A program made the translations under genes and the position numbers. A stretch of DNA of 64,000 nt, taken from NCBI RefSeq assembly GCF_900177725.1, contig NZ_FXAT01000005.1, positions 434,001-498,000 on the forward strand, in the 5' to 3' direction. Below, one piece after another: positions 1 to 8,491 of the stretch (positions are counted from its first letter, which is position 1; each line of letters opens with the position of its first letter). This stretch comes from Paraburkholderia susongensis. GTDB lineage: Bacteria; Pseudomonadota; Gammaproteobacteria; Burkholderiales; Burkholderiaceae. Under the pieces are notes generated by a model that saw nothing but the letters and a program-made list of their open reading frames with translations, was not told the origin of the DNA and made no database searches.

Positions 1-1160
1 TCATCGACTTCGCCGCCGGCATCGCCGTGTGCAACACGGGGCACCGTCATCCGAAGATCGTCGCCGCGATTCGCGATCAGCTCGATCGCTTCACACACAC
101 CGCGTATCAGGTCGTGCCGTACGCGTCGTATGTCGAGTTGGCCGAGAAGATCAATGCGCGCGCCCCCGGCGACTATCCGAAGAAAACCGCGTTCTTCACG
201 ACAGGCGCCGAAGCCGTCGAAAACGCGATCAAGATCGCGCGCGCCGCGACCGGCCGCCCCGGCGTGATCGCGTTCAACGGCGCGTTCCACGGCCGCACGC
301 TGCTCGGCATGGCGCTGACCGGCAAGGTCGTGCCGTACAAGAGCGGCTTCGGACCGTTCCCGTCGGACGTGTTCCATGTGCCGTTTCCCAATCCTCTGCA
401 CGGTGTGACGACCGCCGATTCGCTGAAGGCGCTCGAATCCCTCTTCAAGGCAGACATCGATCCGAAGCGCGTCGCCGCCATCATTTTCGAGCCGGTGCAA
501 GGCGAAGGCGGCTTCTATCCGGCGCCGGCCGAGTTCGTGCGCGCGTTGCGCAAGCTGTGCAACGCGCACGGCATTCTGCTGATCGCCGACGAAGTGCAGA
601 CCGGCTTCGCGCGCACCGGCAAGCTGTTCGCGATGCATCACTACGACGTCGTGCCCGATCTGATGACGATGGCGAAAAGCCTCGCGGGCGGCATGCCGCT
701 CTCGGGCGTGGTCGGCCGTGCGGACGTGATGGATGCGGCGGCGCCCGGCGGTCTCGGCGGCACCTATGCGGGCAATCCGCTCGCACTCGCGGCCGCGCAT
801 GCGGTGCTCGACATCATCGACGAAGAGCAGCTTTGCGAACGCGCCAACGCGCTTGGCGACCGCCTCAAGGCCAAGCTCGATGAGCTGCGTCGAGACGTGC
901 CGCAGCTCGCCGAGGTGCGCGGCCCGGGCGCAATGGTAGCCGCCGAATTCCTCAAGCCGGGCAGCACGGAGCCGGACGCGGAATTTGCAAAGCGCGTGCA
1001 GACGCGCGCGCTCGAACGCGGTCTGCTGCTGCTCGTGTGCGGCGTTTATTCGAACGTGGTGCGCTTCCTGTTCCCGCTCACGATTCAGGACACGGTGTTC
1101 GACGAGGCGCTCGCGATTCTCGGGGATGTGTTGAAGGAAAGCGTCGAAGTCGCGGCCTGA
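1..1160 (+). CDS. gabT: 4-aminobutyrate aminotransferase, 5'-truncated by window edge
   Basis: Class-III PLP-dependent aminotransferase that moves the amino group of 4-aminobutyrate (or 5-aminovalerate) to 2-oxoglutarate, giving succinate semialdehyde and glutamate in the cytoplasm. The reading frame is already open at base 3, so the true start lies upstream; an internal ATG at 27 is not the start. Visible family marks are the glycine-rich TTGAEAVENAIKIARAATG phosphate-binding segment, the IADEVQTGFARTGK segment whose Asp contacts the pyridine nitrogen, and the PLP lysine in TMAKSLAGGMPLSG (codon 675-677). The C-terminal small domain ends normally. No gabD lies downstream here. Family assignment is firm; exact substrate is inferred from similarity to GabT. 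Confidence 0.9.
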   Translation, partial: IDFAAGIAVCNTGHRHPKIVAAIRDQLDRFTHTAYQVVPYASYVELAEKINARAPGDYPKKTAFFTTGAEAVENAIKIARAATGRPGVIAFNGAFHGRTLLGMALTGKVVPYKSGFGPFPSDVFHVPFPNPLHGVTTADSLKALESLFKADIDPKRVAAIIFEPVQGEGGFYPAPAEFVRALRKLCNAHGILLIADEVQTGFARTGKLFAMHHYDVVPDLMTMAKSLAGGMPLSGVVGRADVMDAAAPGGLGGTYAGNPLALAAAHAVLDIIDEEQLCERANALGDRLKAKLDELRRDVPQLAEVRGPGAMVAAEFLKPGSTEPDAEFAKRVQTRALERGLLLLVCGVYSNVVRFLFPLTIQDTVFDEALAILGDVLKESVEVAA

Positions 1161-1192
1161 GGGTTTCGGTCGCGCTGGGAGGTGCCCCGGAT

Positions 1193-1885
1193 TCAGTGCT
1201 CGTCCGGCCCCTTCGTCCACGCCTGCTCGATAGCATGCAACGCACTCAGCACGATCGAACGATTCAACGCCGCCGCGAGCGTACCGTCGCGCTCGGCGTA
1301 CGCTTCGCACAGCCGTTGATGGTCCGTGCACGAGCGCTGCAGACGGCCAGGCAGCGTCGTGCTCAGATGCCGCAGACGATTGGTGCGCATCCGCAATGAA
1401 TCGAGCACTTCCTTGAAGATGCCGTTGCGGCTCACGCGCAGCTCTTCATCGCGAAACGCGACGTTGGCCCAGAAATAGCCGTCCACGTCGCCTTTCGCGG
1501 CGACGTCGGCCAGACGCTGATGCGCTCGCCACAGCGAAGCGATGTCTTCGTCGGTGGCGTTCTCCACGATCGCGAGCGACACCTGCGCATACAGAACGGC
1601 GCGCAGCTGATAAATCTCGCGCACATCCTTCAGCTTGACGGCGGACACACGCGGCCGCCGTCGCGGCGACCAGTCGACGAGCCCTTCGCGGCTCAGCACG
1701 AACAGCGCTTCGCGCGCGGGCGTGCGGCTCACGCCGAAGCGCTTCGCCAGTTCAACCGAATTCAGATCGTCGCCGGCCACGAGCCTGCCTTCAATAATCT
1801 CGCGCGCCACCCAGTCGACGATCTCCGCCACCGGCGACGGTTCGCCGTCGTCCGTCAGCGCGCTTCTGTCGACATTCTGGTCCAT
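1193..1885 (-). CDS. GntR-family regulator with FCD ligand domain
   Basis: Cytoplasmic transcription factor of 230 residues. The N-terminal winged helix (about 20-85) holds NSVELAKRFGVSRTPAREAL, the typical GntR recognition helix; the rest is an all-helical FCD domain that in this family binds small organic acids. AGGA lies 8 bases before the ATG. It is divergent from the MFS transporter and MmgE/PrpD genes starting at 2109, so it is probably their ligand-responsive regulator. Two palindromes in the shared intergenic region (1990-1997, 2053-2062) are candidate operators. Family certain, ligand unknown. Confidence 0.87.
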   Translation of the reverse strand: MDQNVDRSALTDDGEPSPVAEIVDWVAREIIEGRLVAGDDLNSVELAKRFGVSRTPAREALFVLSREGLVDWSPRRRPRVSAVKLKDVREIYQLRAVLYAQVSLAIVENATDEDIASLWRAHQRLADVAAKGDVDGYFWANVAFRDEELRVSRNGIFKEVLDSLRMRTNRLRHLSTTLPGRLQRSCTDHQRLCEAYAERDGTLAAALNRSIVLSALHAIEQAWTKGPDEH

Positions 1886-1989
1886 CTGCTGTCCTCTTCT
1901 TGGAACGTGCCCGAGCGGCCACAGGAGCGGATTCTAGCAAACCGCCCCGCCCGGTTCCGCCCTGGAATCGTCTCATAGCACCAGACAAA

Positions 1990-2062
1990 GTGTACACAGA
2001 TTATTGATACATACCTTGTATTCTTCAATGAATACCCATTATCATCAGCAAAGTGTCGACAC
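1990..2062. promoter_or_regulatory. Two palindromes between the GntR gene and the MFS operon
   Basis: GTGTACAC (1990-1997) and GTGTCGACAC (2053-2062) are perfect inverted repeats sharing the GTGT...ACAC outer bases. FCD-type GntR proteins bind short palindromes with GT..AC ends, so these are candidate operators for the divergent regulator. The palindromes are seen; the binding is inferred. Confidence 0.35.
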
Positions 2063-2108
2063 TAAATCCAAATACGGCACGCTCATTCCATACAGACCAG
2101 GAGACGTC

Positions 2109-3521
2109 ATGTACATGGAAAAGGAAATTGCGGGGTCGGTTCACGCCGCGCCCAGCGTGTCGGCACGCCTCGACCGCCTGCCGCCCACGCGATACTTCCG
2201 CGGCCTCGTCGTGCGCATCGCGATCGGCGGCTGGTTCGAGTTCTACGAAATGTTCATGGCCGCGTACATTTCTCTCGGCCTCATTCACAGCGGGCTCTAT
2301 CGCGCGACCACGGCCAGCCTGTTCGACGTCAACGGCTTCGCGAGCTTTCTCGGTTCGTTCTTCGCGGGCATGTTCATCGGCACTGTCGCGCTCGGCGGCT
2401 TTACCGACCGCTTCGGACGGCGTGCGGTCTTCACCGCCGCGATGCTGATCTACTCGATCGCGACCTTCATCGCGGCGTTCCAGTCGACCCCCGTTGCGAT
2501 GGATGTATGGCGCTTCTTCGCGGGCGTCGGTATCGGCGTTCAGCTGATTACTGTGGATACCTACATTTCCGAGCTCACGCCGTCCCGCACACGCGGCCGC
2601 TATTCGGCATTCAGCATTCTCGTGATCCTGACTTCGGTGCCGATCGTCGCGGTGCTGTCGTATCTGCTGGTGCCGCACGCGGTGCTCGGCCTCGACGGCT
2701 GGCGCTGGGTGATGATCTTCGGTTCGGCCGGCGCGATCCTGATCTGGTTCATGCGGCGCGGCCTGCCGGAGTCGCCGCGCTGGCTCGAAAGCAAGGGCCG
2801 CGAGGCCGAAGCGCATGCGATCGTCGATATGATCGAAGCGCGCGTGATCGCCGAGACCGGCGCCACGCTGCCAGCGCCGAGCCTCGACGCACCCGGATCA
2901 TGCCGCGGCGAACGGGGCTCGTGGGCCGAGATATGGCACGGGCGCTATCTGAGCCGCACGATCATGCTGTCGATGTTCAACTTCTTCCAGACCTTCGGCG
3001 TATACGGCTTCGGCGCGTGGGTGCCGGTTCTGCTCTACTCGAAGGGGATCACGATCACACATTCGTTGCTCTACACGATGGTGATTGCGTTCACGACGCC
3101 GCTCGGCGCGCTCGGCGCCATGTGCTGCGCCGAACGTCTGCAACGCAAATGGCAGCTGGTGGGCTGCGCTCTCGCCGTCGCTATCGCTGGCGTGCTGTTT
3201 GGCATGGTGCGCGAGCCGGTGCTGATCGTGCTATTCGGCTGCATCGTGACCATCGCGAACAACTGGATGATCGGCATTTTCCATACGTATCAGGCCGAGC
3301 TGTATCCGACACGCATCCGCGCCCGTGCTGTCGGCTTCGTGTTCAGCTGGAGCCGGATCAGTTCGATCTTCGTCGGCTTCTGGGTGGCGGCATTGCTCAA
3401 GCATTCGGGTGTGCCTGCCGTGTTCGTGCTGATTTCGTCAGCCATGCTTGTGATCGTCGTGATGGTCGGTGTGTTCGGGCCGAGGACCAACGGCGTTCGT
3501 CTCGAGGAGTTGTCCCAATGA
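2109..3521 (+). CDS. MFS metabolite:proton symporter
   Basis: Inner-membrane major facilitator of 470 residues with about 12 membrane segments. Family signatures: GGFTDRFGRRAVF between TM2 and TM3 (the G-x-x-x-D-R-x-G-R-R loop), a central charged loop rich in E/R/A, and ELYPTRIRARAVGFVFSWSR near TM10-11, typical of the sugar-porter/aromatic-acid-type branch. The start at 2109 is chosen because AGGAGA sits 6 bases upstream (2099-2104); the frame is open further up, to 2004. Its stop overlaps the next start as ATGA, so transport and the downstream MmgE/PrpD enzymes are translationally coupled. The substrate is probably an organic acid, from context only. Confidence 0.85.
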   Translation: MYMEKEIAGSVHAAPSVSARLDRLPPTRYFRGLVVRIAIGGWFEFYEMFMAAYISLGLIHSGLYRATTASLFDVNGFASFLGSFFAGMFIGTVALGGFTDRFGRRAVFTAAMLIYSIATFIAAFQSTPVAMDVWRFFAGVGIGVQLITVDTYISELTPSRTRGRYSAFSILVILTSVPIVAVLSYLLVPHAVLGLDGWRWVMIFGSAGAILIWFMRRGLPESPRWLESKGREAEAHAIVDMIEARVIAETGATLPAPSLDAPGSCRGERGSWAEIWHGRYLSRTIMLSMFNFFQTFGVYGFGAWVPVLLYSKGITITHSLLYTMVIAFTTPLGALGAMCCAERLQRKWQLVGCALAVAIAGVLFGMVREPVLIVLFGCIVTIANNWMIGIFHTYQAELYPTRIRARAVGFVFSWSRISSIFVGFWVAALLKHSGVPAVFVLISSAMLVIVVMVGVFGPRTNGVRLEELSQ

Positions 3522-4873
3522 GTTCCATTGCCGCCGCTTTCGCACAGGGCCTTCACCGTCTCGCGCAGCGCCCGTTGCCCGACCATGTCGCGAAGGAAGC
3601 GAAGCGCTCGCTGATCAACGTGATCGGCACGTCGATCGGCGCCTGCCGGCATCCGGGTGTCGAAGCCATTCTCGCGACCGCCAGCGAACTGGGCTCGCGT
3701 GAAATCGCGCCGGTGCCCGGCCGCCGCGAGCGCGTCGATAGTCATTTCTCCGCGCTGGCCACGGGCTTTTCCGGTCATCTCGACGATTTCGACGACACCC
3801 ATCTCGCCACCGTGATTCATCCGGCCGCTTCGGTGTTCGCCGTGTTGACGGCGCTCGCTCCCGAAACGCGGCCGGATGGCGCGAAGGCGCTGGCCGCATT
3901 CGCGCTCGGCTGCGAAGCGCAGTTGCGCGTGGGCGTGTCGATCTCGCCGGAACACTACGACCGCGGCTGGCACATTACCGGCACTTGCGGCGTGGTCGGT
4001 TGTGCGGCAGCGGCGGCGCTGCTGCTCGGGCTCGATGAAATGGGGCTTGCCGAGGCCGTTTCGATTGCCGCGTCGATGTTCGTCGGCCAGCGCGAAGCGT
4101 TCGGCACGATGACGAAGCCCTATCACCCCGGCAAGGCGGCCGCGAACGGCATCGCAGCTGCACGGCTCGCGCAGCGCGGCCAGCGTGCGCTGCCGGATAT
4201 CTTCGAAGCGCCGGGCGGTTACTCGCACTCGCTTTCAACACGAGTCGATTTCGGGCAGATGAACGGCGAGTTCGGTGAGCGCTGGGAACTGCTCTTCAAT
4301 ACCTATAAGCCCTATCCGTGCGGAATCGTTGCGCATCCCGCCATCGACGGCGGGCTCGCGCTTTCCACGCGGATTGGCAACGTCGATTCGATCGGTTCGA
4401 TTACGCTGCGCTGCCACCCGCTCGTGCCCGAATTGATGGGCAACCCGCAACCGAAGGATGGCCTGCAAGCCCGTTTCAGCGCGATTCACGGTGTCGCGGC
4501 CGCGTTGTGCGACAAGCAGGTCGGCCTCGCGCAATACGACGACCAGCGTGTAGTGCGGGACGACGTGTGCGCGTTGCGTGCGAAAACGACGCTCGCACCG
4601 GACGCGTCGGTCAAACGCGACGAGGTGTTCATCGAAGCGAAGATGGAGGACGGTACAACGCTCACGCATCACGTCGAGCATGCGCGCGGCAGCCTCGCGC
4701 GGCCGCTGACCGACGACGAACTGATGGACAAGGTCCGTCTGCTGGTGGACCCGCAACTGGGCGCGGGCACCGCCGCAAAGCTCGCCGCAAGCGTGGAAGC
4801 GCTGCATACCGCGCCTGATCTCGATGCGCTGTTTTCGCTGTGCACTCCGAACAAGGAACTGAATCATGCATAA
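3518..4873 (+). CDS. MmgE/PrpD family protein, full length
   Basis: Protein of 451 residues in the family of 2-methylcitrate dehydratase (PrpD), cis-aconitate decarboxylase and iminodisuccinate epimerase. The N-terminal helical domain contains GTSIGACRHPGVEAIL, SGHLDDFDDTHLATVIHPAASV (the conserved D-D-x-D/H-P block of the active-site region) and the MTKPYHPGKAAANG motif found in all family members; the C-terminal alpha/beta domain follows from about residue 265. Start ATG overlaps the transporter stop. The lack of prpB and prpC nearby argues against a propionate pathway; a dehydratase, decarboxylase or isomerase acting on the transported acid is the better guess. Confidence 0.85.
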   Translation: MSSIAAAFAQGLHRLAQRPLPDHVAKEAKRSLINVIGTSIGACRHPGVEAILATASELGSREIAPVPGRRERVDSHFSALATGFSGHLDDFDDTHLATVIHPAASVFAVLTALAPETRPDGAKALAAFALGCEAQLRVGVSISPEHYDRGWHITGTCGVVGCAAAAALLLGLDEMGLAEAVSIAASMFVGQREAFGTMTKPYHPGKAAANGIAAARLAQRGQRALPDIFEAPGGYSHSLSTRVDFGQMNGEFGERWELLFNTYKPYPCGIVAHPAIDGGLALSTRIGNVDSIGSITLRCHPLVPELMGNPQPKDGLQARFSAIHGVAAALCDKQVGLAQYDDQRVVRDDVCALRAKTTLAPDASVKRDEVFIEAKMEDGTTLTHHVEHARGSLARPLTDDELMDKVRLLVDPQLGAGTAAKLAASVEALHTAPDLDALFSLCTPNKELNHA

Positions 4874-5612
4874 CCCAGCCGCTCAATCCGCCGTGTCGGA
4901 TGCGCTCACCGGATTCACCGCCATCCCGTTGACGGATCAACACGTGCGGAGCGCCGCGCAACGGAAGCTCGATGAAGCACGCAAGCAGATTGCTGAAGCT
5001 GGCGACACAGCGCAGCAACTCGCCGTGCTGCTGCAAGCACAAGACCCAACGCATGACTCGACGCCAAACGACACGCGCACGCGTGCATGGCTGCTCGGCG
5101 CGATACTCGCGAAGCAGACACCCGCCTCGACCGCAACGCCGATTCTTGCCGCGGTCATCGCGACGGGCAGCAAACTCGCTGCATCGGATGACGAAATCGC
5201 GGCGGCCGCCGCCATCGGCATCGAAGCAGCCGCGCGCCTGCTCGCCGCGGTGGATAACGATGAATTTCGTGCCCGCTGGAATGGCTCATCCGCCGTGGGC
5301 ATTCTGGGCGCGGCGCTGGCGCTCGCGCGCCTGCATCGGCTCGACGCGGCACGCACCCGCCATGCGCTGGGTATCGCGGCCACCCAGGCGGCGGGACTGG
5401 CGCGCAACGAAGGACAGCCGATGTCGGCCATCGAGACCGGCAAGGCCGCCGCCGACGCAATCGAAGCGGTTCTGCTCGCCAAACATGGGTTCACGAGCGC
5501 ACCAGCATCGATAGACGGCCGGCGCGGCTTCGCTGCCCTGATGGCGTACCGTTTCGATGAAGCCTCGATCATCGAAGGGCTGGGCACACGTTGGGTGTCG
5601 TTACCGCAATGA
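4866..5612 (+). CDS. Half-length MmgE/PrpD-like protein (helical domain only)
   Basis: Protein of 248 residues, about half the family's usual 450. It starts 8 bases inside the preceding gene. Sequence from residue 75 on (ILAAVIATGSKLAASDDEI, AAAIGIEAAARLL, WNGSSAVGILGAALALARLH, MSAIETGKAAADAIEAVLLA, then GRRGFAALM) follows the helical domain of MmgE/PrpD proteins segment by segment. The ETGKAAADA piece stands where full-length members have K-x-x-x-A-A-x-N, and the D-D-x-x-H-P block is degenerate. The alpha/beta domain is absent with no frameshift visible downstream, so this looks like a stable short paralogue that could pair with the 3518 gene product; activity alone is doubtful. Confidence 0.7.
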   Translation: MHNPAAQSAVSDALTGFTAIPLTDQHVRSAAQRKLDEARKQIAEAGDTAQQLAVLLQAQDPTHDSTPNDTRTRAWLLGAILAKQTPASTATPILAAVIATGSKLAASDDEIAAAAAIGIEAAARLLAAVDNDEFRARWNGSSAVGILGAALALARLHRLDAARTRHALGIAATQAAGLARNEGQPMSAIETGKAAADAIEAVLLAKHGFTSAPASIDGRRGFAALMAYRFDEASIIEGLGTRWVSLPQ

Positions 5613-5709
5613 AATCAAATAAAACCGCGATACCGATTTCAGGCGCACATCGATGGAATTGATCGTTTCAGTAGTACAACTGAATAACTCATAACCATCA
5701 GGAAAACCC

Positions 5710-7164
5710 ATGGCCGAGTGCCCGATGCCAACGCGCCGCCGCATGCTTCAATCCACCGGGGCACTCGTCGCGTTGACGCTGTCACCTATTCGCCTTCTCG
5801 CCGCGGACAGCGCCGACGTAACCGGACAGCTCGCCCGCTATATGGTCTCCGCGCGCGGCGCGACGCTGCCCGACGCGGTCGTGCTCGAATGCAAGCATCG
5901 TATTCTCGACACGTTCGGCGCAATGGTCTCCGGCTCCCGCATGAGGCCGGGGTCGATGGCGGTCAGCTACGTTCGGAAGCTCGGCGGCGAGCCACAGTCA
6001 TCGGTAATTGGCGCAAGGTTTCGCACGACGGCGGTCAACGCGGCACTCGCCAACGCAATGTGCGCGCATTCCGATGAAACGGACGACTTCGAGCCCGTCA
6101 CGAAGGCACATCCGGGCAGCTCGGTTGTGCCGTCGGCGCTTGCACTGGCCGATCGCGAAGGCAGCAGCGGCGTGCAGTTCATTCGCGCGGTCACGCTCGG
6201 CTACGACCTCGGTTGCCGTCTGCTGATGGCGCTCGGCCCCGACCTCGTGCGCGGCACGCATCGCAGCGCCGAGGGCACCGCATCCACGTTCGGCGCGCTG
6301 GGCGCGGCGGCGGCGCTTGCACAACTGAATGAACTGCAGACGCGCTACGCGATCTCCTACTCCGCACAACAGGTGTCCGGCTTGTGGAGCTGGGTGAAGG
6401 ACAAGGACCACATCGAAAAGGCGTTCGACTTCGCGGGCATGGGGGCGCGCAACGGCGTGATGGCGGTAGACATGGCACAGGCAGGTTTCACCGGCGTCTA
6501 CGACGTACTCGACGGCACCAACAATCTGTTCATCGCGCTCTCCACGAGCCCGAAACCGGAGGCGATGCTCGACGGACTGGGCAACCATTTCTACGTCACA
6601 GAAACCGCGATCAAAACGTACTCGGTCGGCTATCCGATCCAGTCGCCGCTCGACGCGCTCCTCACCTTGCGCAAGCAATACGGTCTCAACCCGGACAACG
6701 TGCGCAGCATCGTCGTGAAGATTCCGACCGACGCCGAGGGCATCGTCGGCGACAGCGCGATGCCGGACGTGAATTGCCAGCATCTCGTCGCGGTCGCGCT
6801 CGTCAAGGGAGCGGTCTCTTTCGCCGATAGCCACGACGTCGCGCTGATGCACGACCCACGCATTCTCGCGCAGCGCGCAAAGGTGACGGTCACGCCAGAT
6901 GCCGCATTGATGGATCCGGCCGCACCGCGCGGCGCGATCGTCGAAGTGACGTTGACCGATGGAAGGAAGGTCGAGCACTACACGAAATTCCCGCCCGGCA
7001 CGAAGGAAAACCCACTGAGTACCGAAGCCGTCAGCGCGAAAGCGCGCGATCTGATGGCGCCGGTTCTAGGTTCCGCAAAAACTGATCGGCTTATCGAGCA
7101 GATCAACCGGTTGGAAACCGTGAAGGACATGCGGGAGTTGCGGCCGCTGTACACGGCTGGCTGA
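5710..7164 (+). CDS. MmgE/PrpD family protein with a twin-arginine signal
   Basis: A 484-residue member of the MmgE/PrpD family carrying an N-terminal leader: RRRMLQ at residues 9-14 followed by a hydrophobic stretch and an A-A cleavage region near 32. This is a Tat-type signal, so the protein is predicted to be folded in the cytoplasm and exported. The mature part has DTFGAMVSGSRMRPGSMAV, ANAMCAHSDETDDF (the conserved A-H-x-x-D-D block), KAHPGSSVVPSALALAD and KTYSVGYPIQSPLDALL (counterpart of the K-x-Y block). AGGAAAA precedes the ATG. It is 97 bases behind the half-length paralogue and probably in the same transcript. An exported member points to a periplasmic substrate or product of the cluster. 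Confidence 0.8.
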   Translation: MAECPMPTRRRMLQSTGALVALTLSPIRLLAADSADVTGQLARYMVSARGATLPDAVVLECKHRILDTFGAMVSGSRMRPGSMAVSYVRKLGGEPQSSVIGARFRTTAVNAALANAMCAHSDETDDFEPVTKAHPGSSVVPSALALADREGSSGVQFIRAVTLGYDLGCRLLMALGPDLVRGTHRSAEGTASTFGALGAAAALAQLNELQTRYAISYSAQQVSGLWSWVKDKDHIEKAFDFAGMGARNGVMAVDMAQAGFTGVYDVLDGTNNLFIALSTSPKPEAMLDGLGNHFYVTETAIKTYSVGYPIQSPLDALLTLRKQYGLNPDNVRSIVVKIPTDAEGIVGDSAMPDVNCQHLVAVALVKGAVSFADSHDVALMHDPRILAQRAKVTVTPDAALMDPAAPRGAIVEVTLTDGRKVEHYTKFPPGTKENPLSTEAVSAKARDLMAPVLGSAKTDRLIEQINRLETVKDMRELRPLYTAG

Positions 7165-7251
7165 GCAGGACGTCAACGATCCGCGTATGGGTCACATTTT
7201 CACGCAGTACGTGATGTGGCGAGCACAAGCCTGGAGAGCAGAAGCCAGATG

Positions 7252-7296
7252 CGCGAATGGCCTGCTTCGCCGCTCGGCGACAGCAGACCATTCGCG
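7252..7296. other. Long perfect-type hairpin between convergent genes
   Basis: Arms 7252-7272 and 7275-7296 are complementary except for one mismatch and one bulge, leaving a two-base loop. The outer stem CGCGAATGG/CCATTCGCG is perfect. It sits between the stops of the Tat-MmgE gene (7164) and the DUF4148 gene (7349). No clear U-run follows on either strand, so it may act as a transcript end protector or a bidirectional Rho-aided terminator. Confidence 0.5.
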
Positions 7297-7348
7297 TTAG
7301 AGATCAATTAGAACCACAAGCGCGAGCCCCACGCTCACGCTCACCGAC

Positions 7349-7687
7349 TCACTGGTGGCCGTAGTTCACCACCGGCACCGAATACGAACTCGCCGCGGAA
7401 TCCGTACGGCCGCCCGTCTGCGACGAACCATTCGCCGGCGAACCATAACCGCTATTCTGCACAGCCTGGTTTTGCGCCGCGACACGCGCTTCGGCCGCCT
7501 GGATATTCGCCGGATAATCGATGTCGTTCGCGGTGGACGGATCGTAGCCGGCCTTTTCCACCTGGATCAGTTCGGCGCGCACCTGTGCGCGCGTAACCGG
7601 CTGATTGTTCTGATTCGATTGGGCAAACGCCGCGAACGGCGCAGTAACGAGAGCGGCGATAACAGCAGCTTTGATCAGCGACTTCAT
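7349..7687 (-). CDS. DUF4148 periplasmic protein
   Basis: Small secreted protein of 112 residues. A Sec signal (MKSLIKAAVIAALVTAPFAA then FAQ) is followed by the DUF4148 core VTRAQVRAELIQVEKAGYDPS, a short module abundant in Burkholderia and Paraburkholderia, then a Gln/Ser/Gly-rich tail ending in VPVVNYGHQ. Start at 7687 is fixed by GGAGGTGG 5 bases upstream; an upstream in-frame ATG (7717) lacks a site. Function of the family is unknown; expression is usually stress- or stage-dependent in related species. Confidence 0.85.
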   Translation of the reverse strand: MKSLIKAAVIAALVTAPFAAFAQSNQNNQPVTRAQVRAELIQVEKAGYDPSTANDIDYPANIQAAEARVAAQNQAVQNSGYGSPANGSSQTGGRTDSAASSYSVPVVNYGHQ

Positions 7688-7968
7688 GATTCCACCTCCA
7701 GAGATTGTGTTATGCAATTGCCGCGGAGCCTCGTGTAACCATCAGATATCCGCAGCGATGAACACAGTTTAGAAGCCGGCCACCCCACATAGAAACCCCT
7801 GAAGCATGAATTCACTGTTGCTATAACCACCACAATTCGGCCGCTACGATTCGGCGCAGATGCCGCCGTTCAAACAAGCCGCCCGCGCCGCCCGATCACC
7901 GTGAATTACACTGCTAACGCAGAACCATGCGCCACAGCCATCGCATCCGATCGAGGAGACACGCGCCC

Positions 7969-8484
7969 ATGCCGCATCCCGTTGCCCTGCCTTCCTATCG
8001 CGAAACCGTGCGCACCGAATGGGTCGATTACAACGGCCACATGCGCGACGCTTTCTACCTATTGATTTTCAGTCTCGCTGGCGATGAACTGATCGATCTG
8101 ATCGGCCTTCCCGACGCTGTGCGCAAAAAGCGGCAGCGCTCGATTTACACGCTCGAAGCGCACATCAACTACCTGCGTGAAATCAAGGAAGGCACGCAGG
8201 TGCGCGTCGACATGCGCGTGCTCGCGCACGACACGAAGCGGCTGCATCTATACCTCGAAATGTTCGTGCCCGATAGCAACCGCGTCGAACCCGTTGCCAC
8301 GGGCGAGCAGATGCTGCTGCATGTCGATACGAGCGGACCGCGCGGCGTCGCTTTCGATCCCGATGTCGAAGCGCGCGTGCGCGAACTCGCCCGGGCTCAC
8401 GCTGCGTTACCGCCCGCCCGCTTCGCAGGGCGCGTAATCGGCCTGCCGGTCGCAACGCAACATGCGAAGAGCAAGGATGTGTGA
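7969..8484 (+). CDS. Hotdog-fold acyl-CoA thioesterase
   Basis: Protein of 171 residues with a single hotdog domain. TEWVDYNGHMRDAFYLLIFS carries the family's N-terminal Asp/Asn-x-x-x-H-M signature before the long hotdog helix, and TLEAHINYLREIKEGTQVRVDM is the central strand pair. It most resembles the thioesterases linked to carnitine/betaine catabolism (betainyl-CoA thioesterase type) and 4-hydroxybenzoyl-CoA thioesterases. CGAGGAGAC is 10 bases before the ATG at 7969, favouring this over 7927. It stands alone and converges on the response-regulator gene with only 7 bases between stops. Substrate unresolved. Confidence 0.75.
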   Translation: MPHPVALPSYRETVRTEWVDYNGHMRDAFYLLIFSLAGDELIDLIGLPDAVRKKRQRSIYTLEAHINYLREIKEGTQVRVDMRVLAHDTKRLHLYLEMFVPDSNRVEPVATGEQMLLHVDTSGPRGVAFDPDVEARVRELARAHAALPPARFAGRVIGLPVATQHAKSKDV

Positions 8485-8491
8485 GCGAACC

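Noticed and set aside
3518..5612. prp propionate operon
   Set aside because: No prpB, prpC or acnD nearby; regulator is FCD-GntR, not PrpR.
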